Source: Diaphorobacter sp. HDW4B (GTDB lineage: Bacteria; Pseudomonadota; Gammaproteobacteria; Burkholderiales; Burkholderiaceae_C). Taken from it: DNA of 64,000 bases. This document shows, one piece after another, positions 47,192 to 55,896 of this stretch. Below the pieces are notes generated by a model that worked only from the letters and a program-made list of their open reading frames with translations, searched no databases and had not been told where the DNA came from. Positions within the stretch are counted from its first letter, which is position 1. Each line of letters begins with the position of its first letter. The stretch covers positions 4,524,001 to 4,588,000 of the forward strand of contig NZ_CP049905.1 of assembly GCF_011305535.1 (NCBI RefSeq), read 5' to 3'. A program made the position numbers and the translations under genes.

Positions 47192-49516
47192 TCAGAGATC
47201 CCAGCGCAGCGATGCGGTGTAGGTGCGTTGCGGCATGGGGTGGAAGCTCCAGTAGCGTTCGTTGTTCACGTTGTCGATGCCGAACGCGCCGGTCAGCTCG
47301 GGCGTCAGGCGCACATGGGCGCGCAGGTCCACGATAAAGAACTTGCTGGTGCCGAAGTAGGTGTCGGCATTGGTGTCGCTGTTGTCCAGCGTGTTGAATT
47401 GTTTGCCGCTGTAGCGCGCGGCGGCGGTGAGCGTCCAGCGTGCGTCGGGCTTGTAGCTCACGAGTCCCGTGGCGCGCCAGCGTGGCACGCGGGGCTGCCA
47501 TTTGCCTTCACTCGATGGCAGACCGGGGTTGGAGGCGATGCGCGAATTGGCGTAGGTAAGGCTTGCGCCAAAATCGAGATTGCGCACCAGCACCGATTGC
47601 GCGTTGTAGGCGAATTCCAAACCGGTGGTCTTCACACGGTCCACGTTCTGCACACGGCTGATGGTGGTGCCGGAAACCAGTTGGCTGATCAGCGCATCGC
47701 TCAGGTTTTCATGGAACAGCGTGGCGCGCGCAATGCCCATGCCGTTGCCCAGGTCCTTCTCGGCGCTGATCTCGCCGGTCCACGATTTCTCGGGGCGCAG
47801 GTTGGGATCGTTGATGAACGAAAGCTCGCCGCCGCTCGTGGCTCCATACAGCTCGCCCGTGGTGGGATAACGCACGGCGCGGCCAATGGCGGCGCGCAGC
47901 AAGGTGTCGTTGGTGGCTTGCCAGGAGATGGCGGCTTTGGGCGAAAAATTCGATTCGCTGCGGTTGGCGTAGCCAAGCGACTGCGTGGCGTTCTGCGTGA
48001 AGCCGCGCTTGGCTTCCCAGTCTTCCCAGCGCAGGCCGACAACGGCCTTCCAGTTCGGTGCAAAGCGCCATGCGTCCTGCGCCCAGAGGTATTGCGTCTG
48101 CGTCTGACCGCCCACATCGCTGACGACGGATTGCGGATTCACCGCGCCGTTGAACCAGTCACCGCTGACGTTGGATTTGTTGATGCGCAGCTTGTACGCA
48201 TCGCGGCCCGCGCCAAATTCGACGATGTGCGCGCCTTGGCTTCCATCGGGTCGCCAGGTGCCCTTGGCGGCCAGCGTGTTCCAGCCGCTGCCGGTCATGG
48301 ATTGCAGCGTGCCCGCGCCACCGTTCAGGGCGTTGGGCAGCGACGTGGTGGGCGCGCGTTGCTTGTCCTTTTCGTAGTCGTAGAGGCTGGCCGCCAGCTC
48401 CCAGTCGAAGGTGTCACCCGTGTGGCTCTTGAGCAGAAAACCGTGCATCCAGTGGGTTTGCGCATCGTTGGTCAGACCGAAGGCGGTGGGCGCGAGCGTG
48501 AAGGCAGAGCCGTTCACGTTGACCGTGCCGCTGTAGACGCTCTGGCCATTGGCATCGCGCAGAAAGGATTGCGGGCGGCCTTGCGAATCGTTTTTCCACC
48601 AGCCCAGCGTGTAGCTGGCGCGCAGGGTGGATGTGATGTCGTAGGCGAGCTTGATCTTGAGGTGATCCTGCACGGTGTGATATTGCGTGCCGGTGCCGAA
48701 CACGTACCAAGGCTGGTTGTTCACGTTGCTGCCGGTGGCGGCTCCGGTGACGGGCGTTCCGGCCGAGCCTGGCTTGCCAGCGGATTGCAGCGCGGTGACG
48801 AAGGTTTGCGGAGGGCCTTCGCTGTCGGTGCGATTCAGATGCAGCCACCACGACCAATCGCCGCTTTTGCTGCCAAGCGATGCGCTGGTGTTCCAGCTTT
48901 TGAAGCTGCGGCTGGAGTTGAAAAGCTCGGTGGGTGCGGACGAATATCCCGCGCCGACATGGGCCTCGAACTTCTCGGGCATGCGCGTGACGTAGTCCAC
49001 CACCGCACCTGCGGAGTTGCCCGCGTATTGGGCGGAGTAGGGGCCGTAGAGCACATCGACGCGCTCGATTTCCTCGGGCGTGACGAGGCCCCAGCGCGGC
49101 GCAAAGTTGGTGCCGTTGGCAATGCCGTTGCCCAGAAAGTTGGACAGCAGAATGCCATCCGCATAGACGACGGAACGCACGCTGTTGCCCGTGCCGGACG
49201 CGCGCGTGGCGAGAATCGCGTGGTTGTAGTCGCCGATGTAGCGCTTGCGCACCATGAGGCTGGGCAGGTACTTGAGCGCGTCTTCGCTGTCGGTGGCGTT
49301 GACGCGCGTGGCTATCTCTTCGCGCGTCACGCCTTCGATGGTGGCGGGAATCTGCGTGGGCAGACGGCTGGCCTTGCCGCCTTGTACGGTGACGGCATCC
49401 AGCGTCTTTTCTTCTGGGTTGCGGGCGGCGGTGTTTGCGTTGTCGGCGTTGTTGTCAGCGGCTGCGCAGGGCAGCGCGGCGACGCCCAGCACGAGCGCCA
49501 TCAGTGGGCTTTTCAT
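47192..49516 (-). CDS. TonB-dependent outer membrane receptor, probably copper
   Basis: A 774-residue receptor. A signal peptide ends near LPCAAADN. The plug domain is marked by LDAVTVQGGKASRLPTQIPA and YADGILLSNFLGNG, RVDVLYGPYSAQYAGNSAGA. A beta-barrel follows with IYGATSGGELSF-type strands, ending in TYTASLRWDL with the hydrophobic terminal strand of outer membrane proteins. Nothing in it proves the ligand. It precedes the DUF1775-PCuAC protein by 27 bp and is followed upstream by a DUF2946 gene, a grouping seen around copper-related receptors, so copper is the best guess; other metal chelates or siderophores are possible. Confidence 0.88.
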   Translation of the reverse strand: MKSPLMALVLGVAALPCAAADNNADNANTAARNPEEKTLDAVTVQGGKASRLPTQIPATIEGVTREEIATRVNATDSEDALKYLPSLMVRKRYIGDYNHAILATRASGTGNSVRSVVYADGILLSNFLGNGIANGTNFAPRWGLVTPEEIERVDVLYGPYSAQYAGNSAGAVVDYVTRMPEKFEAHVGAGYSSAPTELFNSSRSFKSWNTSASLGSKSGDWSWWLHLNRTDSEGPPQTFVTALQSAGKPGSAGTPVTGAATGSNVNNQPWYVFGTGTQYHTVQDHLKIKLAYDITSTLRASYTLGWWKNDSQGRPQSFLRDANGQSVYSGTVNVNGSAFTLAPTAFGLTNDAQTHWMHGFLLKSHTGDTFDWELAASLYDYEKDKQRAPTTSLPNALNGGAGTLQSMTGSGWNTLAAKGTWRPDGSQGAHIVEFGAGRDAYKLRINKSNVSGDWFNGAVNPQSVVSDVGGQTQTQYLWAQDAWRFAPNWKAVVGLRWEDWEAKRGFTQNATQSLGYANRSESNFSPKAAISWQATNDTLLRAAIGRAVRYPTTGELYGATSGGELSFINDPNLRPEKSWTGEISAEKDLGNGMGIARATLFHENLSDALISQLVSGTTISRVQNVDRVKTTGLEFAYNAQSVLVRNLDFGASLTYANSRIASNPGLPSSEGKWQPRVPRWRATGLVSYKPDARWTLTAAARYSGKQFNTLDNSDTNADTYFGTSKFFIVDLRAHVRLTPELTGAFGIDNVNNERYWSFHPMPQRTYTASLRWDL

Positions 49517-49661
49517 TTCAGTTCAAACCTTGGCTGTGCGAGGGCATGCAAGCTTGCAAGCAAGCATCACCGCACGGGAAATCCATATACATGACATGCG
49601 CGGATTCAGTCATTCAGCGCTTGGTGCGCGAACGGACTATTCACATGTCAGCGAAGCGATT
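49517..49661 (-). promoter_or_regulatory. Region upstream of the TonB receptor
   Basis: This 145-bp gap lies between the DUF2946 stop and the TonB receptor start. It contains the perfect palindrome TGCAAGCTTGCA at 49547-49558, only about 30 bp upstream of the receptor start, with a further TGCAAGCAAGCA directly next to it. This may be a regulator site, for instance for a metal sensor. No known operator consensus is matched. Confidence 0.35.
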
Positions 49662-50087
49662 TCAGGCGAACGGGGGCGGCCCTCGGGCCGGAGGCGGTGC
49701 GGCGGTGATGCCGGCAATGCGTGCGGCTTCAACAGGGCGAAGCGCATGGGCATAAGGAGAGGGCGGTGGCTCCACGGTCACCACCGGCGTGCTGGGTGGT
49801 GCGGTAAACGGCAGGCACATCGCGCATTTCCAGTGCGATGTGTCCATGGCCTGCTGGCCGTCTTCCGTTTTGATGATCAGGCGGATTTCGCCCACGCTGG
49901 AGCAGACCACTTCCATGCTCTGCGGATGGATCAGCGGAGCCGCCGATGCCGCGCCAAGCGACAGCAAAACCCACACGAGCACCATCCGGCCCCAGAGGCC
50001 GGTTGCCAGTTGGCGGATGCAATGCAGCGGGTTCATGCGTTGGTGAGGAGTGCGAAAGCGGTGGGCGTGCGCGTATTTCAGCGACAT
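49662..50087 (-). CDS. DUF2946 family protein
   Basis: A 141-residue protein with one hydrophobic segment (MVLVWVLLSLGAASAAPLI), likely a signal peptide or membrane anchor, followed by a short exported domain. HWKCAMCLP in the middle, with two cysteines spaced CxxC plus His, is the DUF2946 signature. The family function is not known, but it is common next to copper and TonB genes. The Pro/Ala-rich C terminus looks disordered. An internal ATG at 50036 (MNPLHCIRQ) may be the true start. It lies on the same strand and 145 bp upstream of the TonB receptor. Confidence 0.78.
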   Translation of the reverse strand: MSLKYAHAHRFRTPHQRMNPLHCIRQLATGLWGRMVLVWVLLSLGAASAAPLIHPQSMEVVCSSVGEIRLIIKTEDGQQAMDTSHWKCAMCLPFTAPPSTPVVTVEPPPSPYAHALRPVEAARIAGITAAPPPARGPPPFA

Positions 50088-50186
50088 CGCCGTCGATCAT
50101 AGCAAGCATCGACGGCGATGCGCCAACTATTTGCGCATGGGCATGCGCGCTTTTCGTCTATGGGCGCATGTGTGAGCGCATTTGTC

Positions 50187-52337
50187 TCAGTTGTGCGGAC
50201 CGGGGTCGGTCATGCTGGCGCGACCGGTTTCCACATGACCTGCAAAGCGGTAGGCAAAGGCGGGCAGCTCTTTTACGCGGATGCCGATGTCGTACCACGA
50301 TTGGCTGCCTTGCAGCGCAAATGGGATGTCTGCCGTTTCTCCGGGCTGGAGCGCCACTTGTCGGATCGGGTCCTTGGCGTAGGCGTTGCTCAGCGAGAAG
50401 GTCAGTGGCTTGAGGCCCCGGTTCACCACGGTGATGATGACGTCGCCGCGCACCGTGTCGTAGCAGGGGAAGGCGTCCGGATGCAGCGCCGGGGCTTGTG
50501 CGATATCGCCCTTGAATTCGGTGAGATAGCCGTTGCTGCCGTAGATGAGGTAATGGTATGGGCCGGAGACCTCCCAGTAGTCGGCAAAACTGTCGCCTGC
50601 CGCCACCGTGTAGCGGCGCGGTGCCTGTTTCAGTTGGAGCGCATCGATGACGTGAAAGCCCGCGCCGAGCTTGCCGGTGTTGGAGAAGTCGATCCAGAAG
50701 CGTTGCTCGTCCAGACTGCAGCGTCCTCGATGCAGAAACTCATAGTCCAGCGGGCGGTGCTTGCGGGTTCCGGGCTCTTGACGGGGCAGGCTCTGGATGG
50801 CCGCAGGCGTTCTGCTTGTGCCCAGTTTGGAGAGTGCTGCATCAACGGTGACGCGCGGAAAGCTTGGGTCGCCCGCCGTTGAAAAATCGAAAGCCGAGGT
50901 CAGATCGCCGCACACCGAACGTCGCCATGCGGAGATTTGCGGCTCGGCGATGCCGAAACGCGTTTCCAGAAAACGCAGCAGCGAGGTGTGGTCGAACGTC
51001 TCCGAGCAGACCCAGCCGCCGCGGCTCCACGGCGAGATCACCAGCATGGGAACGCGTGAGCCCAGGCCCACTTCGAGCAAGCCCGTGTAGCCGCCGCCTG
51101 GCGCGAGACCGTTGTTGTTGCCGTATGCCTTGGCGTGCAGGTCCATGTCCATGAACTCGTCGACCAGACTGTCGCGCAGCGATCGGGACACCATGCCGCG
51201 TCGATTGAGTGCGGAGTCGAGCACCGGCGCAGGCGGCACCACATGGTCGAACAGGCCATCGTTTTCATCGTAGTTGATGAGGAAGACGGTCTTGCTCCAG
51301 ACCTCGGGATTGGAAATCAGCGCGGTGAGAATCGCCGAGATGTAGGTCGCTCCGTGGAACGTGGTAGCCGACGAATGCTCGCAGAATTTGTTGGGTGCCA
51401 CAATCCAGCTCACCTGCGGCAGCTTGTTGTTCTGCACATCGTCGTGCAGTTGCTTGAGTGTGTTCTTGCTGGCACTGGCGTAGCCCCCTTTGTTGCGCAG
51501 CGGGTTGTTGATCAGGGGCTTTTGGTAGGCCTCGAAGAATTCCAGCGAGTTGTCGGTGAAGTTGTCGGTCTGTGCCGTCAGGCCCATGTATCCCGCCGAC
51601 CCTCCCTGATAGACCTTCCAGCTGATGCCGGCCTTTTCCAGCCGCTCGGGATAGGTGGTCCAGGTGTAGCCGTTGGTGTTGTAGCGCTCCTGAATGGCGG
51701 GGCCGTTGGGCTTGGTGCCGAGCACGTTGCGCGGGTCCATGGTGCCGGTCCACATGAAGATGCGGTTGGGCAGTGTGTCGGCTGGCGTGGAACAGAAATA
51801 CGCATCGCAGATCGTGAAGGCGTCCGCCAGCGCGTAGTGGAACGACACGTCCTGGCGCTTCAGATAGCCCATGGTCATCACGTCCTGCTTTTGCGTGAGC
51901 CACTGGTCGTTACGCCCTTCGTTGATCACTGCATGGCCATCCACCCAGCCGTGCAATGTGCCAGCATGGCCGGTGGTGTTGCGTGGGTCGATGTAGAACG
52001 GCAGCACATGGGGCACGTCGTTCGGCAGGCCACGGCTTTGATATTTGTCGAGCTTGGGCGAAGCCGGGGGCTGATACCACACGGGTTGGCCAGTGGGCAG
52101 CAGATGAGGGCGGGGATCGCTGAAGCCGCGCACACCTTGCAGCGTGCCGAAGTAGTGGTCGAAGGAGCGGTTTTCCTGCGTGAGCATGACCACGTGCTCC
52201 ACGTCCTTGAGCGACTTGGTCCGGCCATTGGGCTCGATGGCCAGCGCGCGCTGGATCACGTCGGGGAACATGGAGATGCCGCCCAGCGCTCCGGCCGTGG
52301 CAACGCTGCGCTTGAGAAAATTTCGTCGGTTGTTCAT
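50187..52337 (-). CDS. Phosphocholine-specific phospholipase C
   Basis: A 716-residue Tat-exported phospholipase that hydrolyses phosphatidylcholine to diacylglycerol and phosphocholine. The twin-arginine signal is MNNRRNFLKRSVATAGALGG. HVVMLTQENRSFDHYFGTLQ is the catalytic N-terminal motif of the family, with Asn and Glu of the metal site. INYDENDGLFDHVVPP and SPWSRGGWVCSETFDHTSLL follow. The last 200 residues are two DUF756-type C-terminal domains. The start at 52337 is fixed by the Tat motif; the longer frame upstream has no signal. It lies 113 bp downstream of another exported protein gene. A lipid or phosphate scavenging role is likely. Confidence 0.93.
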   Translation of the reverse strand: MNNRRNFLKRSVATAGALGGISMFPDVIQRALAIEPNGRTKSLKDVEHVVMLTQENRSFDHYFGTLQGVRGFSDPRPHLLPTGQPVWYQPPASPKLDKYQSRGLPNDVPHVLPFYIDPRNTTGHAGTLHGWVDGHAVINEGRNDQWLTQKQDVMTMGYLKRQDVSFHYALADAFTICDAYFCSTPADTLPNRIFMWTGTMDPRNVLGTKPNGPAIQERYNTNGYTWTTYPERLEKAGISWKVYQGGSAGYMGLTAQTDNFTDNSLEFFEAYQKPLINNPLRNKGGYASASKNTLKQLHDDVQNNKLPQVSWIVAPNKFCEHSSATTFHGATYISAILTALISNPEVWSKTVFLINYDENDGLFDHVVPPAPVLDSALNRRGMVSRSLRDSLVDEFMDMDLHAKAYGNNNGLAPGGGYTGLLEVGLGSRVPMLVISPWSRGGWVCSETFDHTSLLRFLETRFGIAEPQISAWRRSVCGDLTSAFDFSTAGDPSFPRVTVDAALSKLGTSRTPAAIQSLPRQEPGTRKHRPLDYEFLHRGRCSLDEQRFWIDFSNTGKLGAGFHVIDALQLKQAPRRYTVAAGDSFADYWEVSGPYHYLIYGSNGYLTEFKGDIAQAPALHPDAFPCYDTVRGDVIITVVNRGLKPLTFSLSNAYAKDPIRQVALQPGETADIPFALQGSQSWYDIGIRVKELPAFAYRFAGHVETGRASMTDPGPHN

Positions 52338-52450
52338 ACGCTGTCTGAGTGAGATGCCGCTCGCTGCGCGTCGAGCAGGCGAAATGATTTGCCCATCCGT
52401 GAATGGGGGCTGAATGGGGACGGATTGGGTTGGGCGTGGTGCTGTATGGC

Positions 52451-54694
52451 TCAGTGCTTGCCTTGCCATTTGCGACGCAGGCCGGGCACGAGCAGCATGA
52501 GCAGGCCCAGTGCCGAAAGTGCGATGGGGTGGTTCACGGGCACCGGCACGGTGGTGCCATCGGGACCGGTTGCTCGCGTCACCTTGAGCCGCGCCGACAC
52601 CGGCTTGGTGTTGGCTTGCTGTGGCAAGCGCACGGTCAGGTCGTATTGGCCTTCGGGCAGTCCTGGCACGTTCAGCGTGAATTGGCCCGCTTGCACTGGC
52701 GTGGTCAGAACCAGGGGTAGAAGCGGGGCAGGCGCTGCTTTGCCTGCGCCATTCGTTGGGGTTGCTTTGGTGTTGAGCGAGGCGAGTGTTTTGGTGATCG
52801 CCGATTCCAGTTTGGCCTCGACCCGCTCGCCATCCTTTGCGCCCTTGGCCGTGCCCGAGATGCTCAGCGCGCGGTTGGCGAGCATTTCTTTGGGAAGCGC
52901 CAACTGCAGCGTGATCGCAGCGCCACCGCCACCGCCACCGCCACCGCCACCGCCATCGTCGTCCTTCGTTACCGTCAGCACTTGCTGTGCTTGCAAGTGC
53001 TTGCCACCTGCTCCGGGCAGGCTTGCCGTCACGTTGTAGAGGCCCACGTCCAGAGGTGGTGCCTGCACTGCAAATGACTGTCCTCGCACGGCTGCTTGCA
53101 GCAAATAGGCATTGCTTTGTGCGCCAGCGGCTTGGGGTTGAATGCGCAAGCTGACGACCTCGTCATCGGTGGCGCCTTCGGCCTTGCCAGAGAACTGCGC
53201 CTGTTTGTTGACTGGCACGTTGGCCGGAGCAGTGAGCTCCAGTGCACGCGATGTGGCGGTCGGCGGTATGGGCCAGGCACAGCCTGCGCCCGTTTGCGGA
53301 AGCGCGGAGCTGCTGCTGGCACCTTCGGGCAGTGCGTAGTTGCCTTCGACAAAGCGAATGCCTTCGGGCTTGGGCTCATCCGGGTTGGCGATCCGGCTGA
53401 GGAAAGCTTGTCCGCGTCCGCCCGCAGCCACCGGGTCGTCGTGCGCGATCCACATGGCGCCGTCGGGCCCGCGTCGCACTTGTCCGCCGCCGGTTTTCGA
53501 CAGACCCGTTCGGCCGAGATAGGCACCTGATGAGCCGCCGGATGATTCGCCGCTTGCGACCGGGTAGCGCCACAGCCGTCCGTCCGATGTTTGCGAGACA
53601 TACAGATATTGCCCGCTTGGCGAAAAGTCGATGCCAACACCGGCGAACGTGATGGCGTCGGTCGTCTGGGTGGTGGCCGTGACTTCACCTTCCACAGTAG
53701 CTGCGCAATGCATTCCGGCCAAGGCTTTGCAGGTGGGCTCTTCCTTGGGCGTTGGCTGCGGCAGCGTCCAGACGCGAACTTCTTTGAGCTGGCCGTTTGC
53801 CGCATTCATGGACAGCAAGTGGAGTGTCGATGTCTGCTTGCCGGCCGACGTCAAGCCGCCCCCGTTGAGCAGTGCAACCCACTGCGTGTCGGCGCTGATG
53901 GCCAGCGCGCCGCGAAGCGTATTGATCTTCTTGCTCAGTGGGGACACGACGGGCGCGCCAGCTGTGTTGCCGATGAAAGGCACGGCCACGGCTTGCGATT
54001 GGCCGGGGGTGGCCGTCAACACCCAGAAGCCCGTGCCGAAGGCATTGGGAAGGGCTGCCAGCATGTCGCCAGCCTGAGTGCTCGCAAGCGCCTGTCCGCC
54101 AGCGTTTCCGACCAACGCGCCAAGGCCTGCATTGGCTTGCGTGTCGATCACGGTGTACGACAGTTGGCCTGCTTTCGAAGCTCCTGCTTGATAGGAGGTG
54201 GTGACCAGCACATGCTGCCCGGCCTTGTCGGCCACTGGAAAGCTTACGGCCATTTGCGATGCGGACGGGTTGCCAGCCAACGTGCCCAGTGTTTGATGCT
54301 GGCGGTTGAAGAGGCGCACGCTGTTGCCGTCACCGAGTGCATAGAACAGCAGGCCGCCGTTGCGGTCCGCCACGGACACGCCGCCGCCCAGCGAGCGCGG
54401 TGCGCTGGCCGATGGATTGGCCAGCGCTTGCGCAGTCGCGCCTGAGTTGCCGAAGTCGAGCACGCCGCGTTGGCCGAAGAACCACCAGCGCTCGGTGGCG
54501 CGTGTCTGCGCGGCGGTGCATTGCCGCCATGCGGGGCGCTGGGCTTCGGCGGCGGAGGGCTCGATGGCCCATGCATCACCCGTGATCCAGACGCTCATCA
54601 ACGCCAGGCTCAGGCGTGTCAGTTGGCGTCGGCGAGCGAATCGAGAACGCGTTGCGGGCAGGCCGCGCGTGGTTGAAGAATCCAGTGAGGACAT
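52451..54694 (-). CDS. Large exported protein with polyglycine run and sorting-signal-like tail
   Basis: A 747-residue protein I do not recognise as a known enzyme. A signal peptide is likely at residues about 15-45 (LTRLSLALMSVWITGDAWA). The next 430 residues show repeated beta-strand patterns as in a propeller, such as GVGIDFSPSGQYLYVSQTSD and GQVRRGPDGAMWIAHDD. Two Ig-like segments (LELTAPANVPVNKQAQFSG and a similar one later) flank an 11-glycine run near residue 580, coded by a 6-bp repeat. The end, PVPVNHPIALSALGLLMLLV plus PGLRRKW, is a short motif, one membrane helix and a basic tail, as in PEP-CTERM/IPTL-CTERM-type sorting signals. It probably sits at the cell surface. Confidence 0.7.
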   Translation of the reverse strand: MSSLDSSTTRGLPATRSRFARRRQLTRLSLALMSVWITGDAWAIEPSAAEAQRPAWRQCTAAQTRATERWWFFGQRGVLDFGNSGATAQALANPSASAPRSLGGGVSVADRNGGLLFYALGDGNSVRLFNRQHQTLGTLAGNPSASQMAVSFPVADKAGQHVLVTTSYQAGASKAGQLSYTVIDTQANAGLGALVGNAGGQALASTQAGDMLAALPNAFGTGFWVLTATPGQSQAVAVPFIGNTAGAPVVSPLSKKINTLRGALAISADTQWVALLNGGGLTSAGKQTSTLHLLSMNAANGQLKEVRVWTLPQPTPKEEPTCKALAGMHCAATVEGEVTATTQTTDAITFAGVGIDFSPSGQYLYVSQTSDGRLWRYPVASGESSGGSSGAYLGRTGLSKTGGGQVRRGPDGAMWIAHDDPVAAGGRGQAFLSRIANPDEPKPEGIRFVEGNYALPEGASSSSALPQTGAGCAWPIPPTATSRALELTAPANVPVNKQAQFSGKAEGATDDEVVSLRIQPQAAGAQSNAYLLQAAVRGQSFAVQAPPLDVGLYNVTASLPGAGGKHLQAQQVLTVTKDDDGGGGGGGGGGGAAITLQLALPKEMLANRALSISGTAKGAKDGERVEAKLESAITKTLASLNTKATPTNGAGKAAPAPLLPLVLTTPVQAGQFTLNVPGLPEGQYDLTVRLPQQANTKPVSARLKVTRATGPDGTTVPVPVNHPIALSALGLLMLLVPGLRRKWQGKH
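52921..52954. repeat. Short tandem repeat coding for polyglycine
   Basis: About 5.5 copies of the hexamer CGCCAC, read on the minus strand as Gly-Gly codons. Slippage would change the glycine run by two residues without a frameshift. Confidence 0.85.
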
Positions 54695-54862
54695 CGTGAA
54701 GAGCAGTGTGAAATGGCACATGGGGGGCGAGTTTTGTCGCCTACCATGACTGCTCCGTGAAACGAAAAAAATACAATTGAGAGTGCTTGTTCCATGATCC
54801 CAACTGCGATTTTTCGCTTCATAGCCGACCTGCATCAGCAGGGGTTCACGGCCTCCGCTGGA

Positions 54863-55807
54863 TCACATGCTTGCGCGATACACCAGCACCTTCAACGCGC
54901 GATCAGGATCGCGATCCGCGAACACCGGCGGGTTGGCCACGCGTTCCACGAACTGCAGCGTGGGCGCTTCGGCCTGCATGTGTTCATGCACGAAGGATTC
55001 GGGCAGCTCGGGTGCATTCAGGCAGATGAGCGCATGCCCGCCGGGTGCCAGCAGGTCGGGCAGGCGGCGCACGAGGCGCGCGTAATCCTTGGTCGCGACG
55101 AAGCTGCCTTTTTGATAACTCGGCGGATCGACGATGATGAGCTCGTAAGGGCCTTCGCGCGTGATCTTGCCCCAGCTTGAAAAGATGTCGTGGCCGAGAA
55201 AGCTCGCACCCTTGTTCACATCGTTCAGACGATGGTTCTGCTGACCGATGGCGAGTGCGCCTTTGCTCATGTCCATGTTGATGACATGTGTGGCACCGGC
55301 CTGCAGCGCGATGACGGAAAACGCGCAGGTGTAGGCGAACAGGTTCAGCACGCGGTATTCGCCATGGCGGTTGCCTTCGACCGCATGGGTCGTGACATGC
55401 TCGCGCACCCATTGGCGACCGCCGGCCATATCGAGAAACAGACCATGGTTCTGCCCGCGCGCCACATGCACCGTGTAGCGTGTTCCGGCTTCGGTCACCA
55501 CATGCGGATCGGGCACGCTGCCGCTCATGATTTGCGTGCTTCCCAGACCGCCGACGAGGCGAATCTGCAGCACCCAGTTGAGTGGTTCGCCCGGAGCGAT
55601 GTCGGCCCAGCGTGCTTCGAGCGCCTGACCGATGGCGGCGATGCTGGCCTCGTCCAGCTCGGCAAAGCTGGTGAGCACGATCACGGGCGGAAACGCGTCG
55701 AGCGACAGATGCTCGCAGCCCGGATGCATGCCGCCGCGACCGTGAAAAATGCGTGTCGCATCCAGCGGGCGGGACATGTGTTGGATGGCGTCGAGCAGGG
55801 CTTGCAT
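54863..55807 (-). CDS. Class I SAM-dependent methyltransferase (RlmI/RlmK-like)
   Basis: A 314-residue methyltransferase. The SAM-binding motif VLNLFAYTCAFSVIALQAGA, the following INMDMSKGALAIGQQNHRLN and the catalytic-type LIIVDPPSYQKGSFVATKDY match the C-terminal half of the 23S rRNA m5C/m7G methyltransferases RlmI and RlmL. The N-terminal PUA domain of RlmI is missing. A 130-residue N-terminal part with few landmarks is present instead. It probably methylates a base of rRNA, but the target is unknown. I chose the ATG at 55807 (MQALLDAIQHM); the frame stays open far upstream inside a terminator and the peroxidase gene. Confidence 0.82.
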   Translation of the reverse strand: MQALLDAIQHMSRPLDATRIFHGRGGMHPGCEHLSLDAFPPVIVLTSFAELDEASIAAIGQALEARWADIAPGEPLNWVLQIRLVGGLGSTQIMSGSVPDPHVVTEAGTRYTVHVARGQNHGLFLDMAGGRQWVREHVTTHAVEGNRHGEYRVLNLFAYTCAFSVIALQAGATHVINMDMSKGALAIGQQNHRLNDVNKGASFLGHDIFSSWGKITREGPYELIIVDPPSYQKGSFVATKDYARLVRRLPDLLAPGGHALICLNAPELPESFVHEHMQAEAPTLQFVERVANPPVFADRDPDRALKVLVYRASM

Positions 55808-55840
55808 GGGGTGTGAAGTAAGCGGGCAGGGAGGGGCTGA

Positions 55841-55877
55841 AAAAACAAAAACGCAGTGCGCGTGAACACACTGCGTT
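55841..55877 (-). terminator. Rho-independent terminator after the DyP peroxidase gene
   Basis: A 9-bp stem, AACGCAGTG (55850-55858) with CACTGCGTT (55869-55877). On the minus strand it is followed by TTTGTTTTTT. It lies 20 bp beyond the peroxidase stop. Confidence 0.85.
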
Positions 55878-55896
55878 CGATGAGGTACCGGGTATT

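Noticed and set aside
54794-55180. Plus-strand frame beginning MIPTAIFRFIADLHQQG
   Set aside because: Most of it is antisense to the methyltransferase gene, and the start region shows no family resemblance.
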